From assembly GCF_031455295.1 (NCBI RefSeq), contig NZ_JAVDSL010000004.1, positions 186,001 through 250,000 on the forward strand: a stretch of DNA of 64,000 nucleotides, written 5' to 3'. The position numbers and the translations under genes are program-made. Position 1 is the first letter of the stretch. Each line of letters opens with the position of its first letter. The notes below the pieces were generated by a model. The model was not told the DNA's origin. It saw only the letters and a list, made by a program, of their open reading frames with translations, and made no database searches. Shown piece after piece: positions 1 through 8,644 of the stretch. This DNA comes from Leifsonia sp. 1010 (GTDB lineage: Bacteria; Actinomycetota; Actinomycetes; Actinomycetales; Microbacteriaceae).

Positions 1-522
1 ATCGCGAACGACCACCGCATCGACGAGCTGACGGTGCTGCTCGACGAGCTGTCCATCCAGATCCTCGCCCGGCAGCAGCCCGTGGCCCGCGACCTGCGCA
101 TCGTCGTGAGTGCCCTGCGGATCAGCGCGTCGCTCGAGCGGATGGGCGACATGGCCGAGCACATCGCGCAGCTGGCCCGGTACCGCTTCCCGGACAAGGT
201 CGTGCCGAAGAGCCTCCGTTCGACCTTCTCCGAGATGGGTCGTCTCGACGTGCAGATCGCGCAGAAGCTGGCCGAGCTGCTCCGCTCGCAGGACCTCCGC
301 CTCGCGGACGAGATCCGCAACGACGACGACGACATCGACGAGCTGCACATCAGCGTCTTCGACAAGGTGCTCGGCGAGACGTGGAAGGGCCAGGCTGTCG
401 ACACGGTCGACGCGACCCTCGCCTCCCGCTACCACGAGCGCTTCGCGGACCACGCGGTCTCGATCGCCAAGAAGGTGCAGTACCTCGCCACCGGCGATTG
501 GGCTCCCGAGCTCGCCTCCTAA
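1..522 (+). CDS. phoU: PhoU phosphate-signalling protein (3' part)
   Basis: The frame is open from base 1, so this is the carboxy-terminal ~173 residues of a protein whose start lies outside the window. It carries a PhoU helical repeat with the metal-binding type motif ERMGDMAEHIA and a second acidic segment (NDDDDIDELH). PhoU proteins are cytoplasmic adaptors that link the Pst phosphate transporter to its sensor kinase. The gene stops at TAA 520-522, 18 bases before a long inverted repeat that separates it from the convergent gene. A complete pstSCAB operon lies about 15 kb downstream. Identification is firm despite the missing 5' end. Confidence 0.9.
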   Translation: MANDHRIDELTVLLDELSIQILARQQPVARDLRIVVSALRISASLERMGDMAEHIAQLARYRFPDKVVPKSLRSTFSEMGRLDVQIAQKLAELLRSQDLRLADEIRNDDDDIDELHISVFDKVLGETWKGQAVDTVDATLASRYHERFADHAVSIAKKVQYLATGDWAPELAS

Positions 523-540
523 CCCCCTCACTCCCCCCTC

Positions 541-617
541 CCCAGCCAACAGCTCCTGAGTTTTTCGCCTCGCGCTCCGGCGTTTCGCGCGAAAAACTCA
601 GGAGCTGTTGGCTTGGG
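541..617. repeat. Long inverted repeat, family A copy 1
   Basis: The left arm (541-568) and right arm (589-617) are complementary over about 28 bases with one indel; the core word is AGCTCCTGAGTTTTTCGC. The loop is 20 bases. It sits between convergent phoU and the 2H phosphoesterase gene, and its right arm includes the stop codon and last codons of the latter. The same core occurs again at 42384-42446. It could act as a bidirectional transcription terminator; there is no U-tract beyond the stem. Confidence 0.85.
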
Positions 618-1128
618 TCTGGGGGTAGGGGTCAGGGGCGGAGGGGCGGAGGGGGATGCGCGCGGCGACGGTCCGGGCGGAGTGCGGAGCGCGGGCGACG
701 ACGGAGAGCTCCGTCAGGAGGACGTGCTCGCCGGGGTGCAGACGGCCGGCGGTCTGGTCGGTGACGTGCGGACGGTAGCCGTCTCGCAGGTGGCGCTGGT
801 CGCGGATGACGGTGCCGGCGGCCTCCAGCGCATCCACCACCGCGAGGTGCAGCGCATGCAGCGGCTCGGAGGTGCGCAGCACCGTCACCGGAACAGTGCG
901 ATGCGCGCCGAACCGCTCGCGGGCTGCAGCGACGACCGGGATGGGCGGAACACGCGGGATGAGCGCGGCGACCGCATCCACGTCGAGCTCGGTGTCGAAC
1001 GGCGGCACGATGGTGACATGCAGCGGCCAGTCGCCAGCCGGAAACGTCTCCCGAAACGACCCCGGAGACACGTCGTCGCCGCGTCCCCGGAGGAACGCGA
1101 CGACGACGAAGGTGCTGGTCGTGGCTAC
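598..1128 (-). CDS. 2H phosphoesterase / 2'-5' RNA ligase family protein
   Basis: The protein has the two HxT motifs of the 2H superfamily (HVTI and HVTD, about 85 residues apart), with an alternating strand/helix pattern typical of LigT/YjcG-like cyclic phosphodiesterases acting on RNA or nucleotide 2',3'-cyclic ends. The start is a problem. The expected first beta strand (TFVVVAFL) is encoded just after 1128, but no ATG, GTG or TTG precedes it in a sensible place; the first in-frame GTG is at 1071 and would remove that strand. The frame stays open far into gpmA, whose stop (1125-1127) overlaps this region, so translational coupling or a non-canonical start is possible. The last codons run through the family A inverted repeat. 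Confidence 0.7.
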   Translation of the reverse strand, partial: VATTSTFVVVAFLRGRGDDVSPGSFRETFPAGDWPLHVTIVPPFDTELDVDAVAALIPRVPPIPVVAAARERFGAHRTVPVTVLRTSEPLHALHLAVVDALEAAGTVIRDQRHLRDGYRPHVTDQTAGRLHPGEHVLLTELSVVARAPHSARTVAARIPLRPSAPDPYPQTQANSS

Positions 1129-1874
1129 TTCTTGCCCTGCGCGGCGACCGCGGCGGCACCGGCGGCCGCTGCCTCCGGGTCGAGGTAGTACGACGGCTCG
1201 AGCGGCGTGAAGTCCTCGCCGAGCTTGTAGACGAGCGGGATGCCGGTCGGGATATTGAGGCCGGCGATGTCCTCGTCGGAGATGCCGTCGAGGTGCTTCA
1301 CCAGGGCGCGCAGCGAGTTGCCGTGCGCGGTGACGAGCACCGTCTTGCCCTCGGCGAGGTCGCGCGTGATGTCCGACTCCCAGTAGGGCAGCATGCGGGC
1401 GATGACGTCCTTCAGGCACTCGGTGCGCGGAAGGTCGTCGCCCAGGCCCGCGTAGCGCGGGTCGCCGACCTGCGAGAATTCGCTGTCGTCGGCGAGGGGT
1501 GGCGGCGGCACGTCGAACGAGCGGCGCCACAGCTGGAACTGCTCCGGACCGTACTTCTCGAGCGTCTCGGCCTTGTCGAGGCCCTGCAGCGCGCCGTAGT
1601 GGCGCTCGTTGAGCCGCCAGGAGCGCTCGACGGGAATCCACAGCCGGTCGGCGACATCGAGCGCGTAGTTCGCGGTCTGGATCGCGCGCGTCAGGACCGA
1701 CGTGTGGAGCACATCGGGCTCGAGCCCGGAGTCGCGGAGCAGTTCGCCCGCCCGCTTCGCCTCGGCGACGCCGGTCTCGCTGAGTCGCACGTCGACCCAG
1801 CCGGTGAACAGGTTCTTCTCGTTCCACTCGCTGCTGCCGTGGCGCAGGAGGATCAGGGTGTAGGGAGCGGCCAT
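1125..1874 (-). CDS. gpmA: 2,3-bisphosphoglycerate-dependent phosphoglycerate mutase
   Basis: This 249-residue cytoplasmic glycolytic enzyme interconverts 3- and 2-phosphoglycerate. The N-terminus has the phosphohistidine motif LRHGSSEWN (His12), followed by the substrate loop [11 protein letters not shown] near residues 88-98 and the second histidine in TAHGNSLR. The length matches the dimeric dPGM family. The ATG at 1874 is preceded by TAGATT with a six-base gap, which implies a leaderless mRNA. The neighbourhood of phoU next to gpmA recalls the regX3-senX3-gpm1 order of mycobacteria; that comparison is from general knowledge, not shown here. Confidence 0.95.
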   Translation of the reverse strand: MAAPYTLILLRHGSSEWNEKNLFTGWVDVRLSETGVAEAKRAGELLRDSGLEPDVLHTSVLTRAIQTANYALDVADRLWIPVERSWRLNERHYGALQGLDKAETLEKYGPEQFQLWRRSFDVPPPPLADDSEFSQVGDPRYAGLGDDLPRTECLKDVIARMLPYWESDITRDLAEGKTVLVTAHGNSLRALVKHLDGISDEDIAGLNIPTGIPLVYKLGEDFTPLEPSYYLDPEAAAAGAAAVAAQGKK

Positions 1875-1880
1875 GCCCCC

Positions 1881-1886
1881 AATCTA
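1881..1886 (-). promoter_or_regulatory. -10 hexamer of gpmA (leaderless)
   Basis: TAGATT on the minus strand, six bases before the ATG at 1874; transcription would begin at or next to the start codon. Confidence 0.6.
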
Positions 1887-1943
1887 TCGCGTCGCCGATG
1901 TCGGCGAGCGCGACGGGAACCCGCCCGCTGCCAGGATGGAGGC

Positions 1944-2765
1944 ATGGCTTCCGGCGCGGTCGGCACGGTCACCCGTGGCACGACGAACACGAACCGGCTG
2001 CGCCGCGTCGACCGCTGGATCGCCGCGCAGCCGGTGCTCCGCCGCACCTCCGACCCGGTCGTGGTCGACCTCGGCTACGGCGCCAGCGGGGTCACCGCCC
2101 TGGAGCTGCATCAGCGGCTGGCCCGGGTGCGACCGGATGTGGAGGTCGTCGGCCTCGAGATCGAACCGGGCCGGGTGCGCACGGCGAACGAGCAGCTGGC
2201 CGCGGTGCGCGAGGGCCGGACGGGCTTCGCGCCGGATGCGCGCATCCGGTTCGCTCTGGGCGGCTTCGAGGTGCCGCTGCCCGACGGCCGGCGAGCCGCG
2301 GTGATCCGCGCGTTCAACGTGCTGCGGCAGTACCGGGAGGCGGATGTGGCCGAGGCCTGGGAGCGGATGCGCGCGCGCCTGCAGCCGGGCGGAATCCTGG
2401 TCGAGGGCACCTGCGACGAGATCGGGCGCATCTCCAGCTGGGTGGAGCTCGACACCGCCGGCCCGCGCACGCTGACCGTCTCGCTGCGGCTTCGCGGTCT
2501 GGACGCCCCCTCGATCGTCGCCGAGCGGCTCCCGAAGGCGCTCATCCATCGCAATGTTCCGGGCGAGCGCGTGCACGACTTCCTGGCCGATCTCGACCGG
2601 CTGTGGCGCATCCACTCGCCCCTCGCCGCCTACGGCCCGAGCCAGCGCTGGATCGCGGTCGCCCAGGGGATGCGCGACGCAGGCTGGCCGGTCGCCGCCG
2701 GCCGGGCGCGCTGGCGGCTGGGCGAGCTGACCGTGGCGTGGGATGCGGTGGCACCGAACCCTTGA
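1944..2765 (+). CDS. Class I SAM-dependent methyltransferase
   Basis: A 273-residue cytoplasmic protein with a Rossmann-type SAM-binding motif (VVVDLGYGASGV, about residues 39-50) and an acidic second strand (VEVVGLEIEPGRV) that would hold the ribose. A later segment (LQPGGILVEGTCDEIGR) fits the fourth strand of class I methyltransferases. The substrate cannot be told from sequence. The ATG at 1944 was chosen because the methyltransferase fold begins soon after it and GGAGG lies just upstream; the frame is open further upstream over gpmA, which is not credible coding. It is transcribed divergently from gpmA. Confidence 0.8.
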   Translation: MASGAVGTVTRGTTNTNRLRRVDRWIAAQPVLRRTSDPVVVDLGYGASGVTALELHQRLARVRPDVEVVGLEIEPGRVRTANEQLAAVREGRTGFAPDARIRFALGGFEVPLPDGRRAAVIRAFNVLRQYREADVAEAWERMRARLQPGGILVEGTCDEIGRISSWVELDTAGPRTLTVSLRLRGLDAPSIVAERLPKALIHRNVPGERVHDFLADLDRLWRIHSPLAAYGPSQRWIAVAQGMRDAGWPVAAGRARWRLGELTVAWDAVAPNP

Positions 2766-2793
2766 GGCGACGGGCCGCGCCCCGCAGCCCACC

Positions 2794-4869
2794 TCACGCC
2801 TCCGCCCGCGACCTCCACAGCAGCCACAGGAAGTACGGCGCCCCGATCACGGCGGTGACCAGACCGACCGGGATCTGCGCGGGCGCGATCAACGTCCGGC
2901 CCACCGTGTCGGCGACGCTGACGAGGATCGCCCCGAGCAGCGCGGCGACCGGCAGCACGCGCGCGTGCCGCTGTCCGACCAGCGACCGGGCAGCATGGGG
3001 AGCGACCAGCCCGACGAAGGCGATCACGCCGACGGCCGCCACGGCTGCGGCGGTGAGGGCGACGGCAATCGCCAGCAGCCCGAGCCGGGCACGGCCGAGC
3101 CGGACGCCGAGCACCCGCGGGGTGTCCGGGTCCAGTCCGACGATGTCGAGCTCCCGAGTGGCCGCAGCCAGCAGCGGCACCGCGACCAGCAGCACCACCA
3201 GCACCGGCAGCACTTGGGGGAACGTTCGCCCGTAGGTCGAACCGGACAGCCAGACCAGCGCCTTCGCGCCGTTGAACGGATCGGTCAGCACGATCAACAG
3301 GCTGGTCAGGGCGGTCGCGCCGGACGAGACGCCTACGCCGATCAGGATGAGACGGTTCTGCTCCAGCCCACGCCGTGCGGCGAGGCCGAACACCAGCACG
3401 GCGGCGGCCGCCGCACCGGCGAGCGCTGCTCCGCCGACCAGCCAGAAGCTCGCCAGCGGGACGGCCGTGATGACGGCGATCGCTCCGACGCCCGCTCCCC
3501 CGACGACGCCGAGGATGGCGGGTTCGGCGAGCGGGTTGCCTGACACCGCCTGCACGATCGTGCCCGCCAGGGCGAGGGCCGCACCCGCGAGGAGTGCTGC
3601 GGCGACCCGCGGAAGGCGCGTGTCGAGCACGAACGACACCACGCGTCCGGCCCGGCCGGTGATGCCGTTCCAGACGTCGCCGAGCAGGAGTCGCGCATCC
3701 CCCAGGAGGACAGCGGCGACCACTGCGGCGACGAGAGCAATGCAGCAGACGACGAGCGTGATCACGAAGGCGCGCCTGCTGCGGAGCTTCACGGCGGCGT
3801 TCGTCGCGGTGTTCGACGACGTGTCGCGCGACCGGTAGGCCAGGAACACGAGCACGCCGGCGCCGAAGACCGTTGTCACGATCCCGGTCGGCACCGCGAC
3901 GCCCGCCTGGCCGCCGAACACCGCGCGGAGCAGCACGTCGGCGATCAGGACGACGAGCATCCCCGCCACCGCGGAGGCCGGCAGGAACGCCCGATGACGA
4001 GCCAGCCCGGGCACCCGCGACGCCAGCAGCCGCACGATCGCAGGCGCGCACAGCCCGACGAACGCGATCGGCCCTGCGATGGTCACCGCCACCGCCGAGA
4101 GGAGCACCGCGAGAACCACGACCACCGCGCGGGTGGTGCGCGGGTTCACCCCGACCGAGACGGCGCCGTCATCACCGAGCGCGAGGATGTCGAGCCGCCG
4201 GCAGAGCACCAGCAGACCGGCGAAGGCCACGACGGCGAGCGGCAGCAGCTGCAGCACCCCGTCCATCCCGGTCTGCACGAGCGACCCGTTGCCCCATGCG
4301 AACAGGCCGGTCGTCTCCTGCGAGTAGAAGAGCAGCAGCATCCCGCTGACCCCGCTCAGCGCGAGAGTCAGCGCGGAACCCGCCAGAACCAGCCGGACCG
4401 GGCCGGCTCCGCCGCGCGACAGCCCCAGCACGACGATCGCCGCGATCAGACCGCCGCAGAAGGCGATCGCTCCGGCCGGCAGCACCGGAAGGGAGATACC
4501 GAAGGCGGCGACGGCGACGACGGCTAGGTAGGCACCTGCGTTCACCGCGAGCGTGTCGGGGGCGGCCAGGGGGTTCCGGGAGACGGACTGCAGGGCCGCC
4601 CCCGCCGCACCCAGGGTCGCGCCGACCACGAGCCCGGCCGCGAGGCGGGGCAGCCGGGAGGCGGCGAGCACGGCATCCGCCTGCGCTGCACCCGACTCCC
4701 CCGCCCCCACTCCCCCGGTCAGAGCACGCCAGAGGGCGTCCGGCCCGAGCACGGCGGTCCCTTGCGAGAGGTGGATGAGGGAGAGCGCCACCACCGCGAC
4801 CGCGGCCGCGCAGGCCAGAAGGGCGAGCCGTCCACCGGTCGCCCGGCGGACGGCGAGGGCCTGTGTCAC
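2794..4869 (-). CDS. Iron-siderophore ABC transporter, fused double permease
   Basis: A 691-residue inner-membrane protein made of two consecutive FecCD-type permease modules of about 330 residues each, as in FhuB of enterobacteria. Each module shows the family signature near its start (the SRNPLAAPDTLAVNAG region in the first, SGNPLAEPAILGVVGG in the second) and a late GPIAFVGL or GVIAFVGL segment that contacts the ATPase. It would form the whole channel without a partner permease. GTG 4869 overlaps the stop of the binding-protein gene by three bases, so the three genes 6682-2794 form one operon (ATPase, binding protein, permease), controlled by the iron box at 6686-6708. Confidence 0.92.
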   Translation of the reverse strand: MTQALAVRRATGGRLALLACAAAVAVVALSLIHLSQGTAVLGPDALWRALTGGVGAGESGAAQADAVLAASRLPRLAAGLVVGATLGAAGAALQSVSRNPLAAPDTLAVNAGAYLAVVAVAAFGISLPVLPAGAIAFCGGLIAAIVVLGLSRGGAGPVRLVLAGSALTLALSGVSGMLLLFYSQETTGLFAWGNGSLVQTGMDGVLQLLPLAVVAFAGLLVLCRRLDILALGDDGAVSVGVNPRTTRAVVVVLAVLLSAVAVTIAGPIAFVGLCAPAIVRLLASRVPGLARHRAFLPASAVAGMLVVLIADVLLRAVFGGQAGVAVPTGIVTTVFGAGVLVFLAYRSRDTSSNTATNAAVKLRSRRAFVITLVVCCIALVAAVVAAVLLGDARLLLGDVWNGITGRAGRVVSFVLDTRLPRVAAALLAGAALALAGTIVQAVSGNPLAEPAILGVVGGAGVGAIAVITAVPLASFWLVGGAALAGAAAAAVLVFGLAARRGLEQNRLILIGVGVSSGATALTSLLIVLTDPFNGAKALVWLSGSTYGRTFPQVLPVLVVLLVAVPLLAAATRELDIVGLDPDTPRVLGVRLGRARLGLLAIAVALTAAAVAAVGVIAFVGLVAPHAARSLVGQRHARVLPVAALLGAILVSVADTVGRTLIAPAQIPVGLVTAVIGAPYFLWLLWRSRAEA

Positions 4870-5843
4870 TTCGTGAGGGCGTCGACCAGCGCCGCGACGT
4901 ACTGCTTCATCGACGCGGGGCCTCCGAACATCCAGATGCCGTCGGGCAGGCGGTGCACATCGCCCGCCGTGACGAACGGCAGGGACGTCCACACGGCGTT
5001 GTCCTTCAGCGCCCCCTGGAACGGGTCGCTGCCATCGACATCGTTGGCGATGTAGGCGAACTGCACGTCTCCGAGGGAGGTCAGACCTTCCACATCGGTC
5101 GCGGCGAGACCGTACGCCTCGTCGCCCTTCAACGTCCACGGGTTGGCGAGGCCGAGCTTCTCGTTCACGTCCGAGATCAACGACCCGGCCGCGTATGGAC
5201 GGACGGAGACGCTGTTGCCCTGCACCCATCCGTCGGCGAAAGCGACCTTCGCACCCGACAGACCTGCGTCGGCGAGCTTCTTCTTGCCGTCGGCGACCGC
5301 CGTGTCGAACGACGCCAGCTCGGTCTTCGCGCGACCCTCCGTGCCGGTCGTCTTCGCGATCAGGTTCACGTTGTCGGTCAGCTGCTCCAACTGGCGGGAG
5401 GCGTCGGCCGACCGGACCACCAGCACCGGCGCCACGCGCTCCAGCTGATCGATGGCGGAGTCGGAGAGGTCGGTCGTCGCCACCACCAGGTCCGGCTTGA
5501 GCGCTGCGACGGTGTCGACGCTCGGCTCCCCGCGCGTCCCGATGTCCTTCACGCCCTTCGGCAGCTTCTCCGCGGTGTCCCAGGCGCTGTAGCCCTTCAC
5601 ATCCGCGGCGCCCACCGGTTCGACGCCCAGGGTGAGCAGCATCTCGACCACGTTCCACTCGGTGCCGACGACCTTCTTCGCCGGACCGTCGAGGCGGACC
5701 TTCTCGCCACGGGCGTCGGTGACCGTCAGGGCGGCCCCGCCGTTCGTCTCGCCGCTGGCGGGTTCGGTCGTGCCGCAACCGCTCAGCGCGATCGCGGCGG
5801 CGACCGCCAGGGCTGCCACGGGCAGGTGTCGTCGGATGTTCAT
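4866..5843 (-). CDS. Iron-siderophore ABC transporter, substrate-binding lipoprotein
   Basis: A 325-residue protein starting with a lipoprotein signal peptide and lipobox (AIALSGC, Cys near residue 22), hence anchored outside the membrane. It has the TroA/FecB-like fold of class III binding proteins: a first lobe with GTEWNVVEMLLTLGVEPVG, a long helix and a second lobe. These bind ferric siderophores or heme and feed the permease encoded next. ATG 5843 follows AAAGGA at a good distance and overlaps the ATPase stop by four bases. The exact ligand is not determinable. Confidence 0.9.
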   Translation of the reverse strand: MNIRRHLPVAALAVAAAIALSGCGTTEPASGETNGGAALTVTDARGEKVRLDGPAKKVVGTEWNVVEMLLTLGVEPVGAADVKGYSAWDTAEKLPKGVKDIGTRGEPSVDTVAALKPDLVVATTDLSDSAIDQLERVAPVLVVRSADASRQLEQLTDNVNLIAKTTGTEGRAKTELASFDTAVADGKKKLADAGLSGAKVAFADGWVQGNSVSVRPYAAGSLISDVNEKLGLANPWTLKGDEAYGLAATDVEGLTSLGDVQFAYIANDVDGSDPFQGALKDNAVWTSLPFVTAGDVHRLPDGIWMFGGPASMKQYVAALVDALTK

Positions 5844-6682
5844 CGGGTCCTTTCGGTTCGGAGGTGGTGGGCGCCGACGGCCCGCGTGCGCGGGACGCCG
5901 GAGATCGGATCGGTCTCGACGTCGATGCGGATGCCGTAGACGTCGGTCAGGAGCTCGGGGTCGTACACCTCGGCGGCGGAACCGGCGGCGACGACGCGGC
6001 CGGAGCGGAGGAGCACGACGCGGTCGGAGACGGCGGCGGCCTGGTCCAGGTCGTGGAGCACGAGGCCGACGGTGACGCCGTGCAGGTCGGCCAGCTCGCG
6101 GACGAGGTCGAGGATCTCCACCTGGTAGCGCAGGTCGAGGTACGTCGTCGGTTCGTCTAGCAGCAGCACATCCGTCTCCTGTGCGAGGCAGCACGCGAGC
6201 CACACGCGCTGCAACTGACCTCCGGAGAGGGATTCGACACCCCGGTCGGCGAACGCCGCGACGCCGGTCAGCTCGAGCGCGCGGTCGATGGCGGCACGGC
6301 CCTCGGGGTCCGTCGAGCGGAAGCGACGGCGGTACGGGTGGCGCCCGAACCCGACGACCTCCCGGACGCTGAGGCCCGCGGGCGTCGGACGGCTCTGGGC
6401 GAGCAGGGTCACGCGGCGGGCGAACTCCGGACGGGAGAGGGCGAGAGCGTCGACCATGTCTGTCGCTTCGGCATCCGCCGCGCCGCGCAGCAGCACCGAG
6501 CCGCTGCGCGCATCCTTCAGCCGGGCGATCGCACGCAGGAGCGTCGACTTGCCGCTGCCGTTCGGGCCGATGAGGGCGGTCACGCGGCCGCGCGGGAGAA
6601 GGAGGTCGGCACTGTGGACGACGTCGACGCCGTCGTAGGCGATGGTCACGTCGGAGGCGAGGAGGCCGGCGGTCGCAGTCAC
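5840..6682 (-). CDS. Iron-siderophore ABC transporter, ATPase
   Basis: A 280-residue cytoplasmic ATPase of the FecE/FepC class. Walker A is GPNGSGKST, the signature is LSGGQLQRVWLA, Walker B is VLLLDEPTTYLD, and the H-loop is VLHDLDQ. It drives import by the double permease at 2794-4869. The GTG start at 6682 lies only three bases from the iron box, leaving no room for a ribosome-binding site; a -10 hexamer inside the box suggests a leaderless message. It is the first gene of the operon and the point where iron repression acts. Confidence 0.93.
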   Translation of the reverse strand: MTATAGLLASDVTIAYDGVDVVHSADLLLPRGRVTALIGPNGSGKSTLLRAIARLKDARSGSVLLRGAADAEATDMVDALALSRPEFARRVTLLAQSRPTPAGLSVREVVGFGRHPYRRRFRSTDPEGRAAIDRALELTGVAAFADRGVESLSGGQLQRVWLACCLAQETDVLLLDEPTTYLDLRYQVEILDLVRELADLHGVTVGLVLHDLDQAAAVSDRVVLLRSGRVVAAGSAAEVYDPELLTDVYGIRIDVETDPISGVPRTRAVGAHHLRTERTR

Positions 6683-6685
6683 GAA

Positions 6686-6708
6686 AGTTAGGTTAGCTTA
6701 ACCTAACT
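6686..6708 (-). promoter_or_regulatory. IdeR/DtxR-type iron box overlapping the -10 of the siderophore operon
   Basis: TTAGGTTAGCTTAACCTAA (6688-6706) is nearly identical to the actinobacterial iron-box consensus. The perfect arms AGTTAGGTTA and TAACCTAACT extend it to 23 bases. On the minus strand TAACCT (6690-6695) lies seven bases before GTG 6682, so a bound iron repressor would cover the -10 and the transcription start. Confidence 0.92.
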
Positions 6709-6761
6709 CGGCGGCCAAGCGGCAGTCGGATCCTGCGGCCCAGCGGTGTCGCGTCAGCCGC

Positions 6762-7895
6762 TCAGGAACGCGGAGTGCGGGTGACGGCACCCAGACGCGG
6801 GATCCGCGGAACCTGCGCTGCAGAGCCCGCCTCCGGCGGCACGACGATCTCCTGCCCGGCGGCGACCTGCACGCCGTCCGCCTCGACAGTCAGCGTGGCG
6901 TCGGGGTCGGTCGACCGCTTCACCACGGCGAGCGCGATCGGCCCCAGCTCGTAGTGCACCGCGGACGAGGTCACGGCACCCACCTCGCGGTCGGCGGCGG
7001 AGACGACGGCTCCGGATGCGGGGAGCACACCCTCCGACCCGTCCAGATGAAGCATCACCAGGCGCCGCGGCGGGTGGCCCAGGTTGTGCACCTTGGCGAC
7101 GGTCTCCTGCCCGCGGTAGCAGCCCTTGCTCAGGTGCACCGCCGTGCGCAGCCAGTCGAGCTCGTGCGGGATGGTCCGCTCGTCGACCTCCGTCGAGAAG
7201 CGCGGCCGCCAGGCCGCGATGCGCAGGGCGTCGGCGGCCAGCGTTCCGGCGACCGACAGCTCGCCCGAGCGGACGCGGGCGACGATCGAGGGCAGCGCGT
7301 CGCGCGGGACGAGGCGCTCGCTCCACGACCATCCCGCTCCGGGATGCTCGCCGTGCGCGTACTGGTGACCGCCCGGCGTCACGGCGCGCCAGGGATCGTG
7401 CCAGACCAGGGGAACGGCGTTGGGCGCCGCCAGCGGCAGTGGCGGGTCGCCCAGCGTGCCGATCGTGGCGAGGTCGGCCGTGCGGTCGGCGAGCTCGACG
7501 CGCAGCATGAAACGCATGGAGTCGAGCCAGCCGAGCAGACCCTCCGCCTCCGGTCGGTCCACCAGCAGCCACAGGGTCTCGCCGTCGTCGACCAGCCGGA
7601 CGGCGTGCTCGACGCGACCCGTCACATCCAGCAGCAGGGTCTCCGACGACTCCCCCGGCCGCAGCCCGGTGAGCGCCTGGCTCGTGAGCGAGTTCAGCCA
7701 GCTGAGACGGTCCGGACCCTGGATGGTCAGAACGGCCCGGTCGGACAGGTCGACGATCGCGCCGCGCTCCGCGAGGGCGCGCTGCTCGGCGAGGGGGCTG
7801 CCGTAGTGAGTGGGAACGCCCGTGCCGTCGGTGTCGACGGCGCCCGGCAGATCGAGGAACGGTGAGCGCTGATCGGGCTCCGGCTGGTCGGGCAT
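6762..7895 (-). CDS. ygfZ: YgfZ/GcvT-domain folate-binding protein
   Basis: A 377-residue cytoplasmic protein related to the T-protein of the glycine cleavage system. It has the diagnostic YgfZ signature KGCYRGQETVAKVHN, with the conserved cysteine, in the C-terminal half. Members help assemble or repair certain iron-sulfur enzymes in a folate-dependent way. The N-terminal folate-binding region (VDLSDRAVLTIQGPDRLSWL) is intact. It is encoded just upstream of the iron-uptake promoter on the same strand, and behind the nitrobindin-like gene with a gap of 12 bases, so those two probably share a transcript. Confidence 0.9.
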   Translation of the reverse strand: MPDQPEPDQRSPFLDLPGAVDTDGTGVPTHYGSPLAEQRALAERGAIVDLSDRAVLTIQGPDRLSWLNSLTSQALTGLRPGESSETLLLDVTGRVEHAVRLVDDGETLWLLVDRPEAEGLLGWLDSMRFMLRVELADRTADLATIGTLGDPPLPLAAPNAVPLVWHDPWRAVTPGGHQYAHGEHPGAGWSWSERLVPRDALPSIVARVRSGELSVAGTLAADALRIAAWRPRFSTEVDERTIPHELDWLRTAVHLSKGCYRGQETVAKVHNLGHPPRRLVMLHLDGSEGVLPASGAVVSAADREVGAVTSSAVHYELGPIALAVVKRSTDPDATLTVEADGVQVAAGQEIVVPPEAGSAAQVPRIPRLGAVTRTPRS

Positions 7896-7907
7896 GGACG
7901 GCGCCTC

Positions 7908-8504
7908 TCAGTCGACCTTGGCGAGCCGGGCGGAGGCGTGCGTGCGCAGCTCCTGGCCCAGGGCGGCGATGTCCCACGCCCAGAGCAGGTGATTGTCCAC
8001 CAGACCGTAGAGGCGGGTCGCCGCGGTGTACTCCTTCGCCCCGGCCGTCCGCAGCACCGCGTCGGTCGCCAGGTCGATGCGCGGACCGGCCACCTGGCCG
8101 ACGTAGATCTCGCTCACGCCGTCCGGATGGATGATCGCGACGTCGATGTCGAAGGCGCCGTGGGAGTTGCGGAGCGTCTCGACGGACTGCGCCGTGTTGA
8201 ACGGTCGGGCGCCGACACCGGGAAGCATCGCCGGACCCGCGTCGCCCTCGACCAGCTTGCGGCGCAGACGCCAATAGCCGGTCTCGGCGGCGAGCGGCGT
8301 GTTCTGCTCGTCGAGCACCCACGAGGTCGCGGAGTAGTTGAGGTAGCCCAGGCCGTCGTGGCTGAAGCTGACGCGCTGGCCGAACTCCAGCTGGGTGTGC
8401 TCCTCGTCGATGGCGTAGTCGAGCACGCCTGTGCCCTCCCAGACGCCGATCAGCCAGGAGAGAGGGACGAGCTCGGCGGGGAGATCGGTGGGGATCTCGA
8501 TCAT
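7908..8504 (-). CDS. Nitrobindin-like heme-binding beta-barrel protein
   Basis: A 198-residue protein of the FABP-like/THAP4 C-terminal family. The hallmark GVWEGTG motif follows the opening LSWLIG segment, and the chain alternates short beta strands expected of a ten-stranded barrel. Family members bind ferric heme and handle nitric oxide or peroxynitrite. The likely proximal histidine region is [12 protein letters not shown] near the C-terminus. Codirectional and tightly spaced with ygfZ. Function beyond heme binding is inference. Confidence 0.85.
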   Translation of the reverse strand: MIEIPTDLPAELVPLSWLIGVWEGTGVLDYAIDEEHTQLEFGQRVSFSHDGLGYLNYSATSWVLDEQNTPLAAETGYWRLRRKLVEGDAGPAMLPGVGARPFNTAQSVETLRNSHGAFDIDVAIIHPDGVSEIYVGQVAGPRIDLATDAVLRTAGAKEYTAATRLYGLVDNHLLWAWDIAALGQELRTHASARLAKVD

Positions 8505-8521
8505 GGCTACGGCCTCAGGGC

Positions 8522-8632
8522 TCAGCGCTGACCGCGGAAGAGGTTGTAGACCACCAGGCCCGAGACGCCGAGGATGGCGAGGGTGGCCAGGCCCAGAAGG
8601 CCGATGAAGAAGAGTTCGAGAGCGACCAGCAT
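8522..8632 (-). CDS. Small single-pass membrane protein (36 residues)
   Basis: A short gene encoding a peptide that starts [16 protein letters not shown], forms one hydrophobic helix over about 30 residues and ends with NLFRGQR, a positively charged cytoplasmic tail. TAGACT (8639-8644) lies six bases before the ATG, the same leaderless arrangement seen at larger genes here, and overlaps the stop of the upstream membrane-protein gene. Hydrophobicity, start and promoter spacing support a real small protein. No function is recognised. Confidence 0.6.
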   Translation of the reverse strand: MLVALELFFIGLLGLATLAILGVSGLVVYNLFRGQR

Positions 8633-8638
8633 GCTGCC

Positions 8639-8644
8639 AGTCTA
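8639..8644 (-). promoter_or_regulatory. -10 hexamer of the 36-residue gene (leaderless)
   Basis: TAGACT six bases before ATG 8632. Confidence 0.5.

Noticed and set aside
4870-5778. In-frame extension of the double permease into the binding-protein gene
   Set aside because: The upstream part reads as low-complexity Arg/Gly/Ala antiframe of a clear lipoprotein gene; the GTG at 4869 with a short overlap is the natural start.
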